Shown here: one piece after another, positions 6,597-7,626 of the stretch
Layout of the letters: each line of letters starts with the position of its first letter
Position numbering within the stretch: the first letter of the stretch is position 1
NCBI GenBank assembly: GCA_023264755.1
Contig: JAHFVB010000240.1
Location: forward strand, 1 to 7,626
DNA from: Mycobacterium sp.
GTDB lineage: Bacteria > Actinomycetota > Actinomycetes > Mycobacteriales > Mycobacteriaceae
Reading direction: 5' to 3'
Length of the DNA: 7,626 nt
Program-made: the position numbers and the translations under genes
The notes under the pieces: generated by a model
The model's input: the letters and a program-made list of their open reading frames with translations, nothing else
Told to the model about the DNA's origin: nothing
The model's database searches: none

Positions 6597-7626
6597 GTGC
6601 CCCACCGACGAGATCGCATCGTGCGAGTAGTCGCCTTGGTCGCAGGCATCGCGGGGGTACTGCTTTGCGGCCTGACCCCGCTGCTGCCCGTCACCCAGAC
6701 CACCGCCACCATCGCTTGGCCACAGGGCGTCGGGCCGGACGGGCTGGTCACCGACGTGACGGCCCCGCTGGTGTCCGGCGCGCCGCTAGCCCTCGACGTG
6801 TCCATTCCGTGCGGCGCGGTCGCGACGCTGCCCGCCTCCGGCGGCCTGGTGCTGTCGACCATTCCGGCCGACGGGGCCGACGCCAGCCGCTACGGACTGT
6901 TCGTCCGGGCGACCGGCGACGCCGTCGTCGTGGCGTTCCGCGACACCGTCGCCGCCGTCGCACCGCGCAAATCGGTCGAATCCGGGGCCTGCAGCACGCT
7001 GCACATCTGGGCGAACGCCACCGCGGTCGGCGCCGACTTCGTCGGCCTGCCCGGGGCAACGGGAACCGTGCCGGTCGAGAAGAAGCCGCAGATCGCCGGC
7101 ATCTTCACCGACCTCAAGGTGGCCCCGCAGCAGGGGCTGGGCGCCCGCATCGACGTCGACACCCGATTCATCACCGCCCCGACCCCGCTCAAGACGGTCT
7201 TGATGACCTTGGGCGTGCTGGCGACGCTGGCGTCGGTGGTGGCACTGGGCGTACAGGACCGCCGGTTGGGCCGGGACGTGTCGGGAGCCTGGCGCCGGTT
7301 CTGGCGGGTCGGCCTTGCGACGTGGTTCACCGACGGGGCCGTGATCGGCACGTTGCTGCTCTGGCACGTCATCGGTGCCACCTCGTCGGACGACGGATAC
7401 AACCTGACCATCGCCCGCGTTTCCGGTCAGGCCGGGTACGCCGCGAACTACTACCGGTACTTCGGCGCCGCGGAGGCCCCGTTCGACTGGTACCCGAGCG
7501 TGCTCGCGCACTTCGCCTCTATCAGCACCGCGGGGGTCTGGATGCGGCTGCCCGCAACGCTTGCGGGCATCGCGACGTGGTTGTTGCTGAGCCGCTGGGT
7601 GATCCCCCGGTTGGGCCGCCGGCTGG
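6597..7626 (+). CDS. embA: Arabinosyltransferase EmbA, N-terminal part (cut by window edge)
   Basis: An open frame from GTG 6597 runs without a stop to the right edge, giving 343 residues of a protein usually near 1090. EmbA pairs with EmbB to build the branched arabinan of arabinogalactan from decaprenyl-phosphoryl-arabinose. Visible parts: first membrane helix about 9-32 ending in [11 protein letters not shown], an extracytoplasmic domain to about 197 with the [14 protein letters not shown] stretch, a second helix from about 198, and the [19 protein letters not shown] stretch with catalytic D265-D266, followed by [16 protein letters not shown]. EmbA rather than EmbB or EmbC is indicated by [20 protein letters not shown] and AEAPFDWY, which match recalled EmbA. 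The residue equivalent to EmbB Met306, the main ethambutol-resistance position, is Ile272. The GTG is chosen because it opens the conserved N-terminus directly and no upstream in-frame start with a ribosome binding site is seen. The gene is separated from embC by two inserted genes and has its own probable promoter. Confidence 0.92.
   Translation, partial: MPHRRDRIVRVVALVAGIAGVLLCGLTPLLPVTQTTATIAWPQGVGPDGLVTDVTAPLVSGAPLALDVSIPCGAVATLPASGGLVLSTIPADGADASRYGLFVRATGDAVVVAFRDTVAAVAPRKSVESGACSTLHIWANATAVGADFVGLPGATGTVPVEKKPQIAGIFTDLKVAPQQGLGARIDVDTRFITAPTPLKTVLMTLGVLATLASVVALGVQDRRLGRDVSGAWRRFWRVGLATWFTDGAVIGTLLLWHVIGATSSDDGYNLTIARVSGQAGYAANYYRYFGAAEAPFDWYPSVLAHFASISTAGVWMRLPATLAGIATWLLLSRWVIPRLGRRL

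Noticed and set aside
6786..7511. Minus-strand open frame opposite embA
   Set aside because: It is antisense to conserved EmbA sequence and lacks motifs or a ribosome binding site.
1..7626. Insertion sequences, tRNA genes, CRISPR arrays or attachment sites flanking the inserted genes
   Set aside because: No transposase, terminal inverted repeats, tRNA-like folds, or regularly spaced repeats were seen; the mode of insertion is not visible.

Overview
This GC-rich window comes from the arabinogalactan/lipoarabinomannan locus of a mycobacterium (family Mycobacteriaceae). The order aftA, embC ... embA is diagnostic, and the Emb proteins carry the usual mycobacterial motifs. The species cannot be fixed from the sequence. 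Five protein genes are present, two of them cut by the window edges.

Layout: (1) 1-363, the C-terminal end of arabinofuranosyltransferase AftA. (2) 411-3632 (or from 360), a complete EmbC, the arabinosyltransferase of lipoarabinomannan synthesis. (3) 3730-5619, a complete 629-residue glycosyltransferase homologous over its whole length to the galactofuranosyltransferase GlfT2, with all recognisable catalytic residues kept. (4) 5616-6452, minus strand, a 278-residue class I SAM-dependent methyltransferase of the TylF/MycF type with an N-terminal coiled coil. (5) 6597-7626, the first 343 residues of EmbA, running off the right edge. embB is expected next but is not visible.

The main point is that embC and embA, which are adjacent in M. 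tuberculosis and M. smegmatis, are separated here by 2964 bases holding a GlfT2 paralogue and a convergent methyltransferase. The two inserted genes meet tail to tail and share a CTAG tetranucleotide in their stop codons. embA is therefore cut off from embC transcription by an opposing gene and must have its own promoter. A TANNNT-type -10 hexamer lies exactly 8 nt before the GTG of embA, and the same geometry occurs before a GTG of embC. Neither start has a Shine-Dalgarno sequence, so both genes look like leaderless transcripts.

How the genes may work together: AftA primes galactan with arabinofuranose from decaprenyl-phosphoryl-arabinose, EmbA (with EmbB) extends arabinan on arabinogalactan, and EmbC extends the arabinan of lipoarabinomannan. 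The inserted GlfT2-like enzyme would be cytoplasmic and probably adds galactofuranose (or a related sugar) to a lipid-linked or glycan acceptor. The methyltransferase may O-methylate a sugar. A modified galactan or an extra galactofuranose-containing glycan is a reasonable inference, but nothing in the sequence proves the product.
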